Source: Stentor coeruleus (taxonomy: Eukaryota; Ciliophora; Heterotrichea; Heterotrichida; Stentoridae). Taken from it: 52,623 nucleotides of DNA. The notes under the pieces were generated by a model. The model saw only the letters and a program-made list of their open reading frames with translations, did no database searches and had not been told where the DNA came from. Positions 19,332 to 28,713 of the stretch are shown piece by piece (position 1 is the first letter of the stretch; every line of letters begins with the position of its first letter). The position numbers and the translations under genes are program-made. The DNA lies in the NCBI GenBank assembly GCA_001970955.1, contig MPUH01000462.1:1-52623 (forward strand). Direction: 5' to 3'.

Positions 19332-19713
19332 TATATTATTTTGAAAGAAAATTAGAGTTTTTCGCTTGAGAGGAATTTAGGTGGTTGGGTTTGGGATATT
19401 TTTTTGAATGGCTGGGGTGTAGATTTTGTAGAGAAATTAGATTAAAAATTAGTTTTTTGGTAGGCTTTGGGCTAAGAATCAGTTTTTTTTTTAGGATTTT
19501 AATGCTAAATTGTGGGCATTGAAAAATATGCTGATTTATAGGAGATATGAACTTTTAGTTTGGAATGATTTTAAAAGTTTAAAAGAAGTAAAGGATTTTC
19601 CTAGAATTCACAAAAATAAGTTTTGACTGTATAAATTTTGCACTATAAAAAAATAGCTTAATTGCTTATAATTTTTTTATTACAGATTTTATATTCATGT
19701 ATATATATTCATC
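19332..19713. other. T/G-rich 5' flank of the spliced gene
   Basis: T/G-rich plus strand, as upstream of other minus-strand genes. A plus frame without upstream ATG (19497-19626) looks protein-like (internal ATG then LIYRRYELLVWNDFKSL) but is not supported as a gene. Confidence 0.4.
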
Positions 19714-19887
19714 AAAAAAAAAAACAGTAAAGATCTCCTCAGCCAAGTAAAGTGTCACATAACAAGCGATAACGAGTGGTTTAATATACTGAATTTGCCT
19801 AAAGAAAGAGATCGTAGGACAAAAAAACCTCGATCGGACAAGGTTTAAACCATGCCACCTTAACTACCATCTACTTTAAACTTTAAA
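19714..19887 (-). mobile_element. Copy A of a SINE-like dispersed element
   Basis: On the minus strand it starts with the head at 19859-19886 shared with copy B, differing by one substitution and one indel. The head contains TAGTTAAGGTG, which fits the Pol III A box TRGYNNARNNG. GATCGAGGT about 30 nt later fits the B box GWTCRANNC at 8 of 9 positions. The element ends in T11 (A run 19714-19724). It is not a tRNA: no acceptor or T-arm pairing. The plus strand holds an alternative reading: a protein-like frame ending NLDRTRFKP, then LNY and a TAA, which has a counterpart in copy B. Transcription is not shown. Confidence 0.45.
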
Positions 19888-20075
19888 CCTCATCAAAATC
19901 TTTAAACTTTAAAATTCTTAAGTAACATTATCTTTGGAACCTTATATAAAAAATGTGCATATAATGTAACAAAACTATTTAAGCGCTTAAGAGTATTTAA
20001 TATTTGTAAATATCATTAACAACAATGCAGTTTAATCAAATTAAAACTTTAAATTATTAATTATAATTGGTATAA
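19888..20075. other. A/C-leaning 3' flank
   Basis: Short stretch downstream of the next minus-strand gene; no feature seen. Confidence 0.4.
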
Positions 20076-20897
20076 TTATGCTTTAGTAATCTTTATAGGA
20101 ACTCTAGGTCTATCATTACAACATTGAATAGGTGTGAAGTCTCTGATTTGCATAGCACTTTCAAGATCCTTTAAAATACTTATCCAAGGAGCATCTATTT
20201 CTTCATTTTTTTCCACTGATCTTTCTCTATATTGTTTATCTGCTTCACTCGCTAAATGTTGTCTATTGATTTTAAAATTCTTCGACAATGCTAAGCACCG
20301 ATTATTTCTTGGTAATAAAATAGGAGAAGGAGTTCTTGATGCTCCTGTTGTAGACTCATCACATAACAGGAAGCCTGATTTTGTCATAATTTTATTGTTT
20401 TTATTTTCTCTTTTGAATGATAAACCAGCTTCAGACACAATTTGTTTTTTAGAAAAGCTTCCTTTTTTCAAATCGATATTTTTACTAGGATTATTTATTG
20501 AGGTTCTTATTGTACGTGTTGGGATAGGTTTTTCTTCAGTTAGTTCGTATGGCATACACAAAGTATCTTCTTTTTCAATTGATGTAATCGATAATAAAGA
20601 CTCATTTTCTTTAGGTTTGAAATAAGGTGTGCAGGAAGAATTGTTTTTTGGTTGGTTGATGAATGGAGAGATAGATTTTCGGTAGGAGGGTTTTTGGGAG
20701 AGTGCTTGTGTGGATAGATTGATTCCACATTGATCTGGAGTATGGGATTTCAAATGATTGGTCCTTTTTCTTATAAATCTTGCAGGCTGAGCAGGGGGCT
20801 TAGGCTGAATAGGTTTTGTTGGAGTTTGAATTGATGTCCGCTCTTTGATTGATACAAATACTCGTTTTATACCTGATACTTTTTGACTAAGTTTCAT
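20076..20897 (-). CDS. Basic Ser/Pro-rich disordered protein, 273 aa
   Basis: ATG 20895-20897 to TAA. Rich in Lys, Arg, Ser and Pro with many short basic patches (RTSIQTPTKPIQPKPPAQPA, RKRTNHLKSH) and possible proline-directed phosphosites (SRTPSPILL). No catalytic or membrane segment. The last 35 residues contain an amphipathic stretch (ISILKDLESAMQIRDF). It looks like a microtubule- or cortex-associated protein by composition, but no family is recognised. Flanks fit a minus-strand gene (T/G-rich on the right, A/C-leaning on the left). Confidence 0.7.
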   Translation of the reverse strand: MKLSQKVSGIKRVFVSIKERTSIQTPTKPIQPKPPAQPARFIRKRTNHLKSHTPDQCGINLSTQALSQKPSYRKSISPFINQPKNNSSCTPYFKPKENESLLSITSIEKEDTLCMPYELTEEKPIPTRTIRTSINNPSKNIDLKKGSFSKKQIVSEAGLSFKRENKNNKIMTKSGFLLCDESTTGASRTPSPILLPRNNRCLALSKNFKINRQHLASEADKQYRERSVEKNEEIDAPWISILKDLESAMQIRDFTPIQCCNDRPRVPIKITKA

Positions 20898-21698
20898 ATT
20901 ATTTAGATGGGGTTAACATAAATTCTTAAATAAATTTCATGAAAACTTTAAATGTTTGGTAATAAAATAAAGCTAAGTTTATTGGTAGATGAATTTTTAA
21001 TATTTGAAAAAATTGTGTTAACTTTTTTATATACAATTGAAATGATTTTTTGAAGTTTTGGGGTATTGGTAAGTTTATTAAATATTTAGGTTTTCATTTG
21101 TTTGTATTTTGTTAATGAAATATTATAAAAAAATTATTGGAATTTAAGAGTTTGAGAAATTGGTAGATTATATTATAAATAGTTTACTGATAGTTAGAGT
21201 TAGTTTTTTTTATAGTAATTATGTAAAGATAATTCTAATGTCTTATATGATTATACGTTCTTTTCTATCAAACTTTGAATATTGTTTATTTTTTACAAAT
21301 TAATTTCTAATTAAGATTTTGTTTGCAAATTTTTAAATACAGCAACAATTAGCCAATTATTACAAGCTCATGTAAACAAAGTCTTAAAATAAGCAATCAC
21401 AATAAACTATTGCTTTAAAAACCCGAAATCATTCAATAGCAATAAATAAAAATTTTCTACCAAAATTTAATTGCAAATTCTTACCTATAAACCCACAAAA
21501 AATACTACTAAAATTTATCCTAAAATCTTCTCCCTAAAAGAAAATCCTAATAATTCCTACCCAATTTAAGTAACCCATCACAAATCGCAAAAATAATATA
21601 TAATTAGCATAACCTCACACAAAAAATCCTATAAACCAATTAAACTTTTTACAATAAAATCTTTAAAAATACAACCTTATCTAACTCAACCCTAAATT
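20898..21698. other. Intergenic with a T/G to A/C switch
   Basis: Between two minus-strand genes. The left 350 bases are T/G-rich (5' flank) and 21380-21698 is strongly A/C-rich and almost free of G (3' flank of the DP gene). No gene or RNA seen. Confidence 0.5.
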
Positions 21699-22400
21699 TT
21701 AATTATAAATATTATTCTTAATAAAAACTTCTTTCTGATACTCTTCACTGCTCTCATCAGTCCTCATACAAGACTTATCCAACAAATTAAAAATCTCTTG
21801 AGGGAAATGTTCACTAATTTCCATCTTCGTAAACTTATGCAAGTTCATTTTAGCAAGTAAATGACAATCACTAAGTATCGTAAACGGAGACAAAGAACTT
21901 ATCATCATTGAATCATCAAAAAACTGCATATTAGCTTTAGTTTCTCCATATACAACCAAACATGGTAATTCTACAACATCAGCATTTTTCTTAATTACTT
22001 GATTTCTCCGTATAAGTTTATGCAAAGCTACAAATTGCATAACATTTTCACCAAGACACATCCTTTTTGCTTCAATGATTTTTTTTTTCTCAGATATTTT
22101 TTCATGAAGATTACTCAAGTCTTCTTTGTCAACAAGGCCTCTATATTTGATTTCGTTTCGGTTTTTTGAGATAATTGACAAGGCATGAAGGACGTTTAAT
22201 GCATCATAGACTCGGCGTTGGATGTTCTTGAATTCTGAGTCAAAAGATTCGTTGGGAAAGCCGTGGATTATTTCTCGGGCAATTTGATTGCCTGTAGTTT
22301 TGTCAGTTGATCTGACATATTCTAAGACTTGACGACTTAGGTTGATAAGCTTTTTATTTCGGTCCTGGAGTGGGTATCTAAGATTGGGTGAATCGTTCAT
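21699..22400 (-). CDS. DP: Transcription factor DP (E2F partner)
   Basis: 233 aa, ATG 22398-22400. Residues about 15-105 form an E2F/DP winged-helix DNA-binding domain. The segment RRVYDALNVLHALSIISKNR followed by EIKYRGL is diagnostic of DP rather than E2F (DP has the RRVYDALNVL form). A helical dimerisation segment follows (about 110-135, KEDLSNLHEKISEKKKIIEA). The rest matches the DP marked-box region (ADVVELPCLVVYGETKANM). DP pairs with E2F to control G1/S genes. It is shorter than the animal DP (about 400 aa), lacking long N- and C-terminal extensions. Confidence 0.92.
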   Translation of the reverse strand: MNDSPNLRYPLQDRNKKLINLSRQVLEYVRSTDKTTGNQIAREIIHGFPNESFDSEFKNIQRRVYDALNVLHALSIISKNRNEIKYRGLVDKEDLSNLHEKISEKKKIIEAKRMCLGENVMQFVALHKLIRRNQVIKKNADVVELPCLVVYGETKANMQFFDDSMMISSLSPFTILSDCHLLAKMNLHKFTKMEISEHFPQEIFNLLDKSCMRTDESSEEYQKEVFIKNNIYN

Positions 22401-22606
22401 ACTATACCGCCTATAATTAGAGAGATAATATATGGAGGGATTTATTATTTTTTGGATGTATAAGGAAATTGATAGAAATTTATAAAGGGAATGAGGGGAA
22501 TTTTTTATAGGATGAAAAGATTTGGAGATAAGATGAAAATTTATTTTGTATTGCTAGAGAAGTGGGGTTTATTTATTAAGGTTTTGTGTTATTAAGTTTT
22601 AATTTT
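22401..22606 (-). promoter_or_regulatory. T/G-rich 5' flank of DP
   Basis: On the coding (minus) strand this is A/C-rich and G-poor, as upstream of other genes here. It also contains the start region of the divergent small membrane-protein gene. Confidence 0.35.
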
Positions 22607-22862
22607 ATGTTTAGACCTTGCTGGATTGATGAATTTTTATATTTTTATATACTGCTGGGATTGTTAATAATTACTCCTGTTTTGTTTGGACGGATTTATT
22701 TGAGGATATGTTTAATTCATCCATTTTGTTCTGGCGCCATATCATCATTACACAATTGGTAGCGGTTTATTTAGCCAAGGGGGCTTAGCTGTATGGTTTT
22801 TTTTTCAATATGAATCAAAGTTATTCAAATTAATAGCTTCCTTATACATTAAAACTGATTAA
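22607..22862 (+). CDS. Small spliced two-helix membrane protein, 79 aa
   Basis: Exon 1 22607-22758 and exon 2 22775-22862, split by a 16-nt intron (22759-22774, GTAGCGGTTTATTTAG). Without splicing the frame stops at a TAG inside the intron. With it, the frame runs to TAA 22860-22862. The protein starts MFRPCWIDEF, has a first hydrophobic helix (about 11-28, LYFYILLGLLIITPVLF), a Cys-containing loop (CLIHPFCSG) and a second hydrophobic segment (GGLAVWFFFQYESKLF). Its GC content is above the surroundings. No family recognised. The 5' flank is not A/C-rich, since it is shared with the divergent DP promoter. Confidence 0.6.
22759..22774 (+). other. 16-nt spliceosomal intron
   Basis: GTAGCGGTTTATTTAG, with A at position 11 and TTTAG at the 3' end. 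It contains in-frame stops; removing it opens 29 further codons. Confidence 0.6.
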
Positions 22863-23329
22863 AAAGTTCACTTAGTTTATATTCTCTAAGCATATAAGAG
22901 TTTAAATTAAGAATCTTAACTAACTTGTGAGTGTTGAAGATAAACCATAAGCATAAGACAATCTTTCCAATAATATACATCTAAAATATCTTGTTTAGTA
23001 AACAATAAATCTTTTTTCCACAAAACTCACACATAGCGATATTTAACTTTTATTCTCTCTTATCTCTGCTTTTACAAATTTCCTACAATTTTTTTACTGT
23101 CTTATTTGAACTTTAAGCTCTTGATAATCATCTATTTCAAGTTCATTAAAACTTTTTTAGTATATCAATTTGTGCAGTTCCTAGACTATAATTCCTAAGA
23201 TAAGAATTCGAACTATTTCACTATAGGTCAATATACAATTATCCAAGTTAATTCTCAAACTCATGTATTTCAATTACAAATTTAATTTTATCGACAAAAA
23301 TTTAATTAAATATAATCCCAATTATTATC
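22863..23329. other. Intergenic upstream of the CaMKK-like kinase
   Basis: AT-rich, becoming A/C-leaning toward the kinase start. No further gene or structured RNA seen. Confidence 0.45.
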
Positions 23330-24457
23330 ATGTTTGATGAGCAGAAACTGGATCTCGAGAAATCTGATGAAATTGAATCCAAAGAAGGGATTTCTGGTAC
23401 AGATGACTCAGGAAACAAAACTGTAAACAACTACACTTTCATGAAAACACTCGGTGCAGGAGCGACAGCAAAAGTCAAACTTTGTCGAACCAACTCTTTG
23501 TTATACGCAGCGAAGATCTTCCGTAAATCCTTTCTCTCAAGAAAAAAACAATTTATTCCAACATCAGATGGCGATATAAGAGTAGAAACAGGAATCACAG
23601 AGTTAAAACGAGAAATTGCTATAATGAAAAAACTCACCCATAAAAATGTAGTACATTTACATGAAGTAATCTATGAAGAAGAATCAGATAAGCTTTTCAT
23701 TATAATGGATTACTGTGAAAAAGGCCCGATAATGGATTGGAACGAAGACTTAGAAAGATTTCTATTCCCATGGGATGAAGGAGAAATTAATGAGCAAGTC
23801 CTTAGGAAAATCTTTAGAGATGCGGTTTGTGGTTTGGAATATTTACATTTTAATGATATTGTTCATAGAGATATCAAACCTCAAAATATGCTTATCACTG
23901 ATGATTGGACAGCAAAATTAGCTGATTTCGGACAGGCTCATAGATTTAATGACCCAGATATGACAAACAGATCATTGGGTACTTATTATTTTTATCCACC
24001 AGAATGCTGTGGAGATAATGAAGTTTTTGACCCAAAACCTACAGATGTTTGGGCTTTGGGAATGACTTTTTATGTTATTATTTATCATAAACTTCCTTTT
24101 GAAGCTGTATCATGTGCTGATATTTTTGAACAGATTAAAACTTTTGAATTGAAGTTTGAAGAAAATGAAATGATGGACGATGAACTTAGATTTCTTATAG
24201 AGAGAATGCTGGATAAAAATCCAAATACGAGGATTACTATGATGGAAATGATTGTTAATCCTTGGCTTAATAGAAATTGTAACCCTATTGATGTTACGCA
24301 TGGAGATAAGATTAATCCGACTGATGAAGAGATTAATAAGGCTATTAGGCCGATTACCAAGACACTTATGGTTGTAAGAATTATGTAGAAGCATGTTGCT
24401 AGTACTTGGAGGAGAAAAACTAAATCCAAACTTTCACAAGAATTTCAATTAAAATAG
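23330..24457 (+). CDS. CaMKK/LKB1-type serine/threonine kinase, 370 aa, spliced near its end
   Basis: Exon 1 23330-24373, exon 2 24389-24457, with a 15-nt intron between. The kinase domain spans about residues 34-318: Gly loop LGAGATAKVKL, VAIK-type lysine in YAAKIF, catalytic loop HRDIKPQN, DFG in LADFGQAH, PPE in place of APE, and WALGMTFYVII. The wording around helix C and the hinge (EIAIMKKLTHKNVVHLHEVI) and the CIM-like insert resemble CaMKK/GRIK kinases, which activate AMPK/SnRK1-type kinases in animals and plants. Splicing replaces four residues with a 22-residue basic tail (KHVASTWRRKTKSKLSQEF). Exact substrate unknown. Confidence 0.9.
24374..24388 (+). other. 15-nt spliceosomal intron
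   Basis: GTAAGAATTATGTAG, with A at position 10, in-frame TAG at its 3' end. Its removal extends the kinase by 22 basic residues to TAG 24455-24457. Confidence 0.75.
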
Positions 24458-24606
24458 ATAATAAGGAAATAGGATATAAAGTTTTATTAATAATTTATAC
24501 GTAGGAGGATGATTTGACTTTTTTTTTTGATTACAATATAGGACGTCAAATATAAACTAAACCCTCTGCCAAGTTTTATCCTTAAAACTCTCAAAATATC
24601 TACACA

Positions 24607-25533
24607 TTATGATATAAAACTATTATTGTGAGCGATTTTTTCTTCAATCTTCAAACTATCCTTAACCTCCTGTACTTTCGGTTCATTACGAGCTGGGAAA
24701 ATCACCATCCCCTCTCCTTCTTTGCAGTCATAAGCGAACTTTCCAACAAATTTTGTCCCATCTGGCCATTCATAATTCCCTTTGCCATGCATAGAATTAA
24801 ATTGCCACTGCCCAGTATACTTTCTTCCATCATCCCACATATAACATCCTTGTCCATGAATAAAATCATTTAAAAACTCTCCTTTATAACAAGATCGATC
24901 ACTCCAGAAAAATTCACCATAACCAGTTTTTTTGCCTTGAACATAATTTCCAATAAACAAAGTCCCATCTGACCAGAATTCTTGCCCTTTACCATCATAA
25001 AGATTATTGACCCATGTCCCAGAATATTTAAATCCATTCATACAGTGAAAAGACCCTGTACCACTACGTTTATCTTCTTCCCAACCACCTTCATAAACAT
25101 CTCCACTAGAATAAATACATCTTCCATGCCCATGTCTTTTATCGTTTTTATAGTAGCCAATGTATTTTTCTCCATTTAATGACATTGTCATACCTTGACC
25201 ATGACGGAAGTTGTTTATCCATTCACCTTTATAAAAATCAAAATTCCCTAATCGAATAACATAAGCTTTTGGCTTTCCTCTCCAAGATAATACTGGGAAT
25301 TTGTAGGCTGGGATTTGAGACTCTCTGATTTTACCCTTTGGAGACTGAAGGGCTGGAAGGACGAAAATACTCACTTTTTTTCTGCTTTGATAACCTCGCC
25401 ATAAACTTTGGATTTTTATGACACTGTTTAGTGTGGATTCAGTACTAGACACACGTTTGAAAGCATATCTTATTAACTCAGGCTCTTTATCAGTTAGAAA
25501 ATTGTCTCCGATACATGAACAGTTGATTCCCAT
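24607..25533 (-). CDS. IQ-motif and eight-MORN-repeat protein, probably N-acylated
   Basis: An upstream in-frame ATG exists (25593), but I choose ATG 25531-25533, because it gives MGINCSC, a classic N-myristoylation plus palmitoylation signal; this gives 308 aa. An IQ calmodulin-binding motif follows (IKIQSLWRGYQSRKK). From about residue 95 come eight MORN repeats (for example YKGEWINNFRHGQGM, YSGTWVNNLYDGKGQ, YTGQWQFNSMHGKGN, FVGKFAYDCKEGEGM). MORN proteins bind membranes or build cortical scaffolds and acylation plus IQ suggests a calcium-responsive membrane scaffold (inference). It converges with the CaMKK-like gene, 149 bp apart. Confidence 0.9.
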   Translation of the reverse strand: MGINCSCIGDNFLTDKEPELIRYAFKRVSSTESTLNSVIKIQSLWRGYQSRKKVSIFVLPALQSPKGKIRESQIPAYKFPVLSWRGKPKAYVIRLGNFDFYKGEWINNFRHGQGMTMSLNGEKYIGYYKNDKRHGHGRCIYSSGDVYEGGWEEDKRSGTGSFHCMNGFKYSGTWVNNLYDGKGQEFWSDGTLFIGNYVQGKKTGYGEFFWSDRSCYKGEFLNDFIHGQGCYMWDDGRKYTGQWQFNSMHGKGNYEWPDGTKFVGKFAYDCKEGEGMVIFPARNEPKVQEVKDSLKIEEKIAHNNSFIS

Positions 25534-26355
25534 GATTTTATATCTTTTAAATATTGAATACAACTGTGGCAGATTTTTATCAGGGGTTATCATGCAGGGA
25601 ATTTTAAGGTATATTTAGGTTTTTTAGAAGGTGAGAGGGTGTTTGAGAGGGTTTTGTAAGAAGATTATATAAAGAATAAAATTATAAGAGTATGAAATTG
25701 CCAGATAGGGTTTCGATTGGGCTTATATGAAGATTTATTAGAATTTGGTTTGTTGGATAAAAATAGCTAGTTTATGATGATTTTGGCTTTTTAACACTAA
25801 AAGGATGGCTCCTACAAATTTCAAATGCGCTTATAAGCGAGAGTTATATTTTTTTCCATTTATCCTTCAGCAATTCAATAATCAAGCTTAAAGATTTTTA
25901 TTTGAGAAAATTAAAGCTAACCAAGTTTTTCATAAATTTTCCTAAATAACTAAAATTATTAATTCTAAAAGCATTCTAATCTTTAATTTTCACTGAAAAT
26001 GAAATAAATCAAATAACTACAATATAAATATTCCATTTACATCAGAAAGATTATCTTAATTTTCTGAGATCTGTCTATTAGAATATTTGAGATTTATATA
26101 AAATTTATACTGAAATGTTTAAAGCATCATACCAGCTATTTTGATAAAAAGTTCAACGTTTAAGACTTTCTTTTTCATGGAAAAAAAAATTGATATAGAT
26201 CATAGATAATTAAAAACCAATTGACAAACTAATTCAAATATGAGAAACAATATCAAATAATACAGTATGCTTGCAATAAAGATTTTGTTATAATAATATT
26301 TTTAAGGGGATGTAGTAAATCAATTTAGCTTTTATATATATTAATAACAAATTTG
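25534..26355. other. Divergent intergenic region with an ambiguous GC patch
   Basis: Lies between the divergent MORN and pseudokinase genes. The left 200 bases are T/G-rich (MORN 5' flank). Near 25800-25870 a GC-richer patch holds the palindrome CGCTTATAAGCG, a T7 run, a 28-codon frame from ATG 25805 and an overlapping longer frame without ATG. Neither is firm. Confidence 0.4.
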
Positions 26356-28485
26356 ATGATAGCATATTTTCAAAAAACATACCCATCGCTATATTGGGAA
26401 AAGCAATCAGAGAGTTTAGTTGTTAGGGAGATAATTTACAAGAGAAAAAATCGAAATTTTCGTGTAGAAATGTATTCTGGAGATTATTCTTTAAATGGAG
26501 ACAGCTTCAGATGCGAAATTCGTAAACTTAAGCCTCGTTCTGATCAAAATATCTATAATTTCGCATCTAGTGAACTTTATATAATTAGATCGATATCGGA
26601 TTCTAGTAGATTTTGCGAGTGTATCGGCTTTTATTTTGAAAAAATTAATGAAGAATCTAAAGTCGCCTATTGCTTAGTTACAAAATCTTATACTAAGCAA
26701 CTAATTTCTATTCTAAACAGTCAAAATCTAAGAAAAAAAGAAAAATTGATAAAAGAAACAATTCAAGGTATTATAGAGCTGCATCAAAGAGAAATATTTC
26801 ATGGAGCTATTGATCCAAGATCTCTCTACTATGACAAAACAAAAAAAACAGTTAGAATAGGAAATTTTTTATATAGTAGGAGTTGTAATCAATTTAAAGA
26901 AGACTTTAAAAATTGGAAATTACTCTCAAGTCTTCTTAATAAAGAATTTGTTGCTCCTGAAATATTACTTTTGCAGCGTTGTACCAGAAAGGGAGTTTCT
27001 TTACTACCATTCGATCCCAAAAAATGCGATACATTCTCAATAGGCCTTTTGATTTTATGGATCTTTAATAAAACTCAAGGAAATTTAAATTTATTAAAGA
27101 TTAATGAATATGAGTGCCAAAATAAATGTATAAACAAGTCTATTCGCGATATTTATACATTAAATGTGTTTAAGAATCGTATTTTTTTATCAGATCTTCA
27201 ACAAAAAATTCAAGAAATCGAGCAAGCCATAAAAGCATGCATTGAGACCTTTGTTGAGAATGATGAAAGAAAAAAATTCTGGCTTTTAGGGGCATTAAAT
27301 GTGTTTTATTCAGAAAGAGCCAGTTGCAATGAGCTAATAAATTTGTTTGAAAATGAAGTTCAAATATTGGATGTTGAAGCTGAAGCTGAAGACAGTGATA
27401 TTATGAGTTGCTTTGATGGAAATGCAACAGAGTCTTGTATTTTCGATGAGATAATTTTAGAGTTTACTAATATTATAAACAGGCTTTTCAGATTACCAGT
27501 TGATTGGATTAGTGTTAAAGATCAAATAGATGCAGCAATAATTAGATTTTCTTCAGACTTTAAAAAAGCTTTTGATAGTCATTATGACTCACCAATTGAA
27601 GAAAGTATAAAAGTTGTTGATGGAATCGTTATTTTTGTTCATTCGATACTATTTCAGCTTTCAGACATAGAAAATTTGAAAAACTTTGCATTGAATATCG
27701 TACCAAAAGGGCAAATCAGTTATAATTTTGCTATGTATAGAATCTTAGGATGCCGTCCAGATCTTAGACATTATTTTGTGAACGGCTTGAGTAGTCTTAA
27801 TTTTATGAAAAATGACTGGACTTATTTTTTCTTTGAATTACCACTTAAACAGGATGTTATTCCTTTGACAGAATATCCAGAAGTCCTTAAAGCATTTAAG
27901 AAAGTTTTCTATAGTGATATTTTACAAAATCTATTTAAAAAGCATTTTGAAATATCAGAGCTTATTCCTTTGTTTGAAGAAAGAGTATTTCCAAAGATAT
28001 TCTTACTAAAAACTCAGCCTTCTATCCATGGAATGACATCTTATGATATGATAATTTATATCAACTGCAATGTTGTTACTTTTACTAATTCAATTCTCTG
28101 GCAAGGTGCTGTTTTAGTTGTTTTATTTCACGAATTAGCCTATTTTCTGACAAGGATCAACTTAAAAACTCGTAAAGCTGTCAGAAATAGTATGACTCCA
28201 AGGTTTGAAGGCTTTAAACTTGTTTTTAAGGAGAATCCCAACCCTGTACCTGAAAAAAATAATCGTGGCGAGGCTGGATTTAGGCTAGAATTCCAACTCT
28301 TTGGAGAAAGGATCTCAAGAATTAATGCTGAAGCCGCAGAGGTTTTTCTCAATATCGACCAATACACTAATATAACAGAGTTTCGGAAGACCTTTTATGA
28401 TAAAAACCAAAATGATTCAGATTTTATTTCACTCGCGAGAGATACTGATGAATTCACAGGTGTGAAATGTTCTTTTATGAATTAA
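26356..28485 (+). CDS. Pseudokinase fused to a degenerate zincin-like domain, 709 aa
   Basis: Start chosen at ATG 26356. Residues about 15-250 have a kinase fold signature, but the catalytic residues are gone: HGAIDPRSLYY replaces the HRD loop and IGNF replaces DFG. FVAPE (APE) and DTFSIGLLILWI (helix F) are kept, so it is a pseudokinase. A helical middle follows. Near residues 580-600 the segment GAVLVVLFHELAYFLTRIN resembles an HExxH metalloprotease helix with Tyr in place of the second His. The tail includes EAAEVFLN. Both putative enzymes look dead, suggesting a scaffold or allosteric role (inference). Not recognised as a named family. Confidence 0.75.
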   Translation: MIAYFQKTYPSLYWEKQSESLVVREIIYKRKNRNFRVEMYSGDYSLNGDSFRCEIRKLKPRSDQNIYNFASSELYIIRSISDSSRFCECIGFYFEKINEESKVAYCLVTKSYTKQLISILNSQNLRKKEKLIKETIQGIIELHQREIFHGAIDPRSLYYDKTKKTVRIGNFLYSRSCNQFKEDFKNWKLLSSLLNKEFVAPEILLLQRCTRKGVSLLPFDPKKCDTFSIGLLILWIFNKTQGNLNLLKINEYECQNKCINKSIRDIYTLNVFKNRIFLSDLQQKIQEIEQAIKACIETFVENDERKKFWLLGALNVFYSERASCNELINLFENEVQILDVEAEAEDSDIMSCFDGNATESCIFDEIILEFTNIINRLFRLPVDWISVKDQIDAAIIRFSSDFKKAFDSHYDSPIEESIKVVDGIVIFVHSILFQLSDIENLKNFALNIVPKGQISYNFAMYRILGCRPDLRHYFVNGLSSLNFMKNDWTYFFFELPLKQDVIPLTEYPEVLKAFKKVFYSDILQNLFKKHFEISELIPLFEERVFPKIFLLKTQPSIHGMTSYDMIIYINCNVVTFTNSILWQGAVLVVLFHELAYFLTRINLKTRKAVRNSMTPRFEGFKLVFKENPNPVPEKNNRGEAGFRLEFQLFGERISRINAEAAEVFLNIDQYTNITEFRKTFYDKNQNDSDFISLARDTDEFTGVKCSFMN

Positions 28486-28713
28486 AATACTAAAATATTT
28501 TATCATTAAGCTTAATGCTAGTATTTTTAATCATATTTCTAAATACTAAATAACAAAACTATGAAAAATCAAAATCAATACTATAAATCTAAAAAAAAAA
28601 ACACTTTATATCTTACCCAATATACATAAAAACCTACAACTAACCTTAAAAAAACTCTTCCAACCTCAAAAAAATCCATTTTTAACAACTAAAATTTAGT
28701 CATATAAATTCTC
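28486..28713. other. A/C-rich spacer between convergent genes
   Basis: Only 228 bases separate convergent stop codons. The right two-thirds is A/C-rich with few G, the usual 3' flank of a minus-strand gene here. Confidence 0.5.

Noticed and set aside
19497..19626. Plus frame with LIYRRYELLVWNDFKSL
   Set aside because: No start codon near its 5' end, a TAG directly upstream, and no intron of allowed size.
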